In this document: piece by piece, positions 60,438-64,000 of the stretch
Numbering within the stretch: position 1 is the stretch's first letter
How the letters are laid out: every line of letters begins with the position of its first letter
Assembly (NCBI GenBank): GCA_947034885.2
Contig: OX344749.2
Location: 15,701,501-15,765,500, forward strand
Direction of reading: 5' to 3'
DNA length: 64,000 nucleotides
Source of the DNA: Thuidium tamariscinum
Lineage: Eukaryota; Streptophyta; Bryopsida; Hypnales; Thuidiaceae
Program-made: the position numbers and the translations under genes
The notes under the pieces: generated by a model
The model's input: only the letters and a program-made list of their open reading frames with translations
What the model was told of the DNA's origin: nothing
Database searches by the model: none

Positions 60438-63400
60438 CAGCGTATCTTCATAGGGGGATTAGGGGGTAGAAAATGGTAAAATGCCGGCAATGAGATTTCA
60501 ACTTGGCTGCACTAATTTAATCCCTGGATATTCAAAGAATTTTTTGGGTTTTATATTTAGTGAATTAAAAAATAAATAAAAATTTATAGGCTTCATCAAT
60601 TTAAAAGAAAATGTAACCATACAAGTTCAAACTAGACATGTTAGAGATCTTTTAGGAAAAGAAAAGACAATAACATCAACTATGGAAAGAAAGGTAATAA
60701 TGTTTGATTATCAGGATGTTAAAATGACAAAAACGATTTGAAGTCTTTCTATCTTTTTTTCACATGTCAAATCTAAAATGTTGGTCATTAATAAGAAAAA
60801 AATGAGGTTAAAGGGCCTAACATATGTAAACCTAATCAAGTTATAGCTTCTCAAAAACTACTCTAGGCAGTTTATTTAAATGAATTTCTACCATGGTTTT
60901 TTCTCGAAGATTTAGTATATTTGAGCCTCATTTTTGAGAGCTGTCAATATTGTAGAAAATCAATGATTGCAATGGAGTCATTGGAGTGTCATTACAAGGA
61001 ACACTTTACATTTTTGTCTCAAAATGGGTCATGTACTATGACTTTTGGAATAATTTTTTTTAAATGAAATAAGATATGGATAATTTGTAAAGCACTCTAA
61101 TTAGTGTGTGAGTGAAAATTTTGACATAGAAAAATTTATCTCTAAAAGTTATGCTCATTCAAAGAATGGTCCAAAATGCAAGAAAATAGATACTTTGGAA
61201 TTTGATTTTGGTAAATTGTAAAATAATTCAAAAAATTCATTTTTTTAACTAAAAGATGCTTTTTCACAACAATTTTCAACTTCAAGAAAAAAAATTGTAT
61301 TCTTTACAAGTGCACAAAAGAGTGCACTTTGAGCACATGTAGAAAGTAGGTATTTTATTATATCTAGAAAATTTCTTCACAAATTTGTGTAACTCTAGTA
61401 GAAGTCCTTATATCCCAATTTTCACCTTCAAAATTTGCATTTTAGGGTTGGAAATGGTACTAAAACCCCTCAAAATGACCAAGGTAGACATCCATTTGGA
61501 GATAGTTTTCAAATAATAGACTAATTTTAAGAAAATTTTAAAAATTATACAATTTCTACAACTACTACATTTGTCATGATTTCAAATTTCATAGAAACCA
61601 AAAATAATATGCAATAGATATGAGCAAAAAAACACATGTCTAATGCCTAGAGGACATCAAAAGGACAAGTGTTTCTTGCAATGCCCTTGGACACCCTTGT
61701 ACAAAATTTTGAATTGAAAAATCATAATCATTCATTTTCAAAATTAGATTTTTGATGCTAAAATTAGACTTAAAATTTTTTTAAATTATAACTATTAAAA
61801 ATATCAACTTTATTAGGTTTAATTTAACTCTAAAGTTTTGCAAACATTAGATTTTGGTGCCTTGGGCATTTAGGGGTTAATTCTAAAGGCCCATTGTCCC
61901 CTTGAGGACAATTCGGAATTTGCTGGTAGGTTCTAATGACCTCAATTTTTTGTGAAGTTCTTTGAAACTTTTTCTTAAGATAGGTAAACTAATTAACTTC
62001 ATATAAATATAATTTTTCTTTGAATCGATGCGTGGGAGCAAAAGTTATACCTACTAAAAGTCCAAATTTTAACTCAATGGGCCAAAAAATTTAATCTACA
62101 AAAATTTGAAATTAAAATTTTTAATTTTTTGTCTTAAAGAATTTAAGCATCTTCTTCAAAAAATAACTTGTAGGATTTATTTTTTAATGTAATTTTTACA
62201 ATTTTTCAAAAAATTGCTTGATATAGTTAAATTTGCTTGTTAGAAAAACTAACCATTGGAATTATTGTGTTTCAATCCTATTTTAGAGTTATAAGTGATT
62301 TAGATTTTTTTTTGATCTTAGACCTACTTCTGCTTGAGAATTTTTTAAAGAATGAAAATCAAGCATTTTTTTTGAAATTTTATTCTAAGAATTGCAAGTC
62401 AATTCTTCAAGACAAAAAAAATAAATTCAAAGTGGGTAGTGCAAAAACTTTTCACAAATGGAAATTGTAGAATAGTGTTCACAAAAAACTTTTTTTCAAA
62501 TTTGAAAGATAATATCTTCTAATTTGTGTGGTCAAACTTCATGAAATTCTTACCACATGATCAAAAATGTATAAAGTATAAGATTCTATTGTTAGATTCT
62601 TTAAAAAATGCTTTTTTATTCCTTAGATGAATATAGTAGAATAATAGTTTTGAATGGTTTTTGATAGAAAAATGGCCTTGGGCCATTAGAAATAAATAAA
62701 ATGGCAAAGTAATGACAAATGCACTTCTAGAATAAGAACAATGTAACCTTGAGGCTTTGTTGTAGTTTAATTTATTGACCCCTTGACCCCTCATCCCTAC
62801 TTCAACCAAATCCTAACCACGTTGTATAGTTAAAATATAGTAGTAGATAGGATTTGAAAATTGAAATTCTAAAACAAGTGAGAATGCTACAGTCTTTGTC
62901 CAACAAATTAGTTTAGTTGCTCAAGTTTTAACATGCTTGTTTTTGGATTGGAAGAACCAATCAATGTACTCAACTTGGCCTCGAGAGTAGAATTTTGCAA
63001 ATTTATTATTTATCATGGATGGTGATTTCAAGTTCATATTCAGAATGAGAGATTTCTAATGATATGGAAGAGGTTTAGGGTGCAATGAGAGATTTTGTTA
63101 TTGTGCACTATATTAGTCATGGTGTGGAATTACAAAAGTTGAAGGAAGGTTAGAGTCAATGATAGTTTAGCAACTATTTAAATTATTTTGGACAATCCTA
63201 CAAATTCTATTGCCCATTGAATTGTAACAATAATCTTATATTCTTAATTTCAAAGGGTTGTCTAATTATATAATTTTGACTATAAGATTACTTTGTAGGC
63301 CTAGATGTTCACTTTATTCTCATTGTCTCATTATATCCATAGCTACTTTTCATAATGAAAAAATCAAAGGCTTGTAGAGGTCATTATCATCCCCTCCTTT

Positions 63401-64000
63401 GGTATAGGCAACATGGGATGTTATTCCCTTCTCCATGTGTTGAACAAAACATCCCATTTGATTTTACTAAGAGATTTCAACATTTTCTTAACCAAAACTA
63501 TGTAAATTGAGACTCTAGAGGCAATCACATAGAGGGGTCATATATAGTGTTTTTTTCAGTATTTTTAAGTAATGTACAAAGTAATGTATTGTAGAATGGT
63601 AAAGCTATTTACATCCAATAATATAGATGAAACATGTACATAATGGATAGGAAACACTCGTATTCATCCTAAAGTAAGTAATCTATAGTAGAGTGATATT
63701 GTTCTACTAGATTACATTGCAATTGAATGATTTCATCCATTAAAAATAAGGGAATTTATCATTCAGTATTTCTTCCCCCCAAAACCCTATTCATATGTAT
63801 CTCCTTATTCTTGCAAAGAGAATTTAGACAACTTCTCCAATGCATCTATCTATCCCATGTGCACATGACTCTTTTTATGATCATTTGTATATGTACATCA
63901 ACACATGCCTTTGATGTATTCACTATAACAAAACATGGTAAAAAAAACCACACTCAAAATCAAGTGCAGTTTTTATTGCCACAATTTTGTGTGGGTCGAT
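60438..64000. other. AT-rich terminal tract without recognised genes
   Basis: Apart from a T1-family element (60986-61686) I see only AT-rich sequence with short low-complexity open frames. Confidence 0.5.
60986..61686 (+). mobile_element. TIR element family T1, copy e
   Basis: Ends GTGTCATTACAAGGAACACT and ...AAGTGTTTCTTGCAATGCCC, flanked by TTGGA at 60981-60985 and 61687-61691. Length (701 bp) is close to copies a and c, though the interior is more diverged. Confidence 0.72.

Noticed and set aside
1..64000. tRNA genes, rRNA, CRISPR arrays, bacterial operons
   Set aside because: No B-box-like GGTTCGANNCC with a matching cloverleaf, no rRNA motif and no regularly spaced repeats were seen; gene structure is eukaryotic.

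Overview
The window looks like land-plant nuclear DNA: five or six short islands of intron-containing, GC-richer genes sit in long AT-rich tracts full of small transposable elements. Plant origin rests on the gene set (an X8/CBM43 GPI-anchored wall protein, a plant SH3P-type SH3 protein, an At5g41620/BRANCHLESS TRICHOME-like coiled-coil protein), on CACTA elements with the plant-type CACTACAAGAAA terminus, and on a telo-box/TGGGCC promoter pair. The species cannot be read from the sequence. No rRNA, tRNA, CRISPR, organellar or viral gene was recognised.

Layout. 1-3568: AT-rich DNA with a complete non-autonomous CACTA element (373-2315) and a dispersed repeat. 3569-5813 (minus): two-exon coiled-coil gene. 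5814-9490: promoter side of that gene, then repeats. 9491-14819 (minus): twelve-exon ABHD11/YbfF-like alpha/beta hydrolase, which rebuilds to one uninterrupted 336-residue frame. 14820-25150: repeat tract with several terminal-inverted-repeat elements. 25525-25683 (plus): 52-residue single-pass membrane protein. 26264-27445 (minus): SH3P protein with an uninterrupted CDS and a 5' UTR intron, convergent with the small gene. 28900-31700: repeats. 31997-35630 (plus): ten-exon RNA polymerase III subunit RPC6. 35631-41106: mostly featureless AT-rich DNA. 41107-44790 (plus): four-exon X8 GPI-anchored protein. 44791-64000: repeat tract with no gene recognised.

The spliced gene models were built by hand from splice dinucleotides, reading-frame continuity and remembered family patterns. 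In every multi-exon model the phases close exactly (CDS lengths 1311, 1011, 852 and 498 nt, all divisible by three). The genes are unrelated housekeeping or cell-wall genes, and nothing suggests that they form a pathway or cluster.

The most unusual material is non-coding: several small transposon families whose ends and target-site duplications can be read directly (3 bp CACTA, 8 bp hAT-like, 4-5 bp unclassified), a two-copy element flanked by 17- and 27-bp direct repeats and ending in a hairpin, a near-perfect long hairpin at 59261-59431, and a short array of units of about 163-177 bp. No new multi-gene system was found.
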